Both the position numbers and the translations under genes were made by a program. DNA of 39,895 nt from Vibrio zhanjiangensis (lineage in GTDB: Bacteria; Pseudomonadota; Gammaproteobacteria; Enterobacterales; Vibrionaceae): contig NZ_BSPW01000032.1 of assembly GCF_030161235.1 (NCBI RefSeq), positions 1-39,895 of the forward strand. The letters are read 5' to 3'. The notes under the pieces are model-generated. The model saw only the letters and a program-made list of their open reading frames with translations, made no database searches and had not been told where the DNA came from. Shown in pieces: positions 39,851-39,895 of the stretch. How positions within the stretch are numbered: the stretch's first letter is position 1; every line of letters begins with the position of its first letter.

Positions 39851-39895
39851 TCCGATCAGTTATTTCGGGATTATCCGATCACCCATTTCGGTTTA
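39839..39895. repeat. 23-bp tandem repeats at the window edge (possible IS21-family terminus)
   Basis: Units begin ATTTCGG at 39839, 39862 and 39885. The two complete units match at ATTTCGG and TCCGATCA, and each contains an inverted TCGG/CCGA. Repeats of this GATCGG...CGAAAT kind are, from memory, typical of IS21-family element ends. The window stops inside the third unit, so the element itself cannot be seen. Confidence 0.5.

Overview
The window looks like a Vibrio (or close Vibrionaceae) chromosome segment carrying one apparently complete P2/HP1/K139-type temperate myophage prophage. The genus call rests on the flanking genes: a DUF523-DUF1722 (YbgA-like) / MerR / class I photolyase operon, a short Lpp ending in Lys, and a DEAD-box helicase with a basic tail. 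It also rests on the Vibrio-phage style of the structural genes (DUF2586/DUF2597/DUF2590). The species cannot be fixed from sequence reading alone.

Layout. 1-4480 is chromosomal. A likely light- and DNA-damage-related operon (ybgA-like, a LitR/CarH-like MerR regulator, photolyase) runs into a LysM/YkuD L,D-transpeptidase and ends at a strong bidirectional terminator. 4491-37320 is the prophage, bounded by an 18-bp perfect direct repeat whose right copy is the 3' end of lpp. 37308-39850 is chromosomal again: lpp, a DEAD-box helicase and a TPR protein. The last ~57 bases are 23-bp tandem repeats that resemble the terminus of an IS21-type element.

Prophage modules in order. Lysogeny and conversion: integrase, a secreted protein of unknown function and a 186-type CI repressor, all leftward. 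Early genes, rightward: Cox-like, CII-like, a DnaQ-fold exonuclease, an adenine-methyltransferase-like protein, a zinc ribbon, a PP-loop ATPase and a P2 gpA-like rolling-circle initiator with an apparent origin inside its own gene. An accessory hotspot at 14667-16520 holds a two-gene DUF2335 membrane-protein cassette, an XRE regulator and a small gene behind a perfect LexA box; it probably also holds cos. Next come a tandem Ogr/Delta-type activator, portal and terminase (leftward). From the divergent late promoter region rightward come scaffold, capsid, small terminase, head completion, tail completion, sheath, tube, lysis genes, a frameshifted tail-assembly chaperone, tape measure, baseplate, tail fibre, hub and spike. 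About 870 bp of mostly non-coding sequence with a structured leader and a 23-codon hydrophobic ORF precedes attR.

How it fits together. Without the prophage, the L,D-transpeptidase gene and lpp, an enzyme family and its classical substrate, would be convergent neighbours sharing one terminator. The phage integrates exactly at the lpp stop codon, regenerates the essential C-terminal Lys codon and appears to bring a replacement terminator. CI is of the type not expected to be cleaved by RecA, so the LexA-controlled small gene is the best candidate for an SOS-responsive induction switch. Of the items needing follow-up, the accessory hotspot and the secreted protein between int and cI are the most likely to hold undescribed biology (superinfection exclusion or defence).
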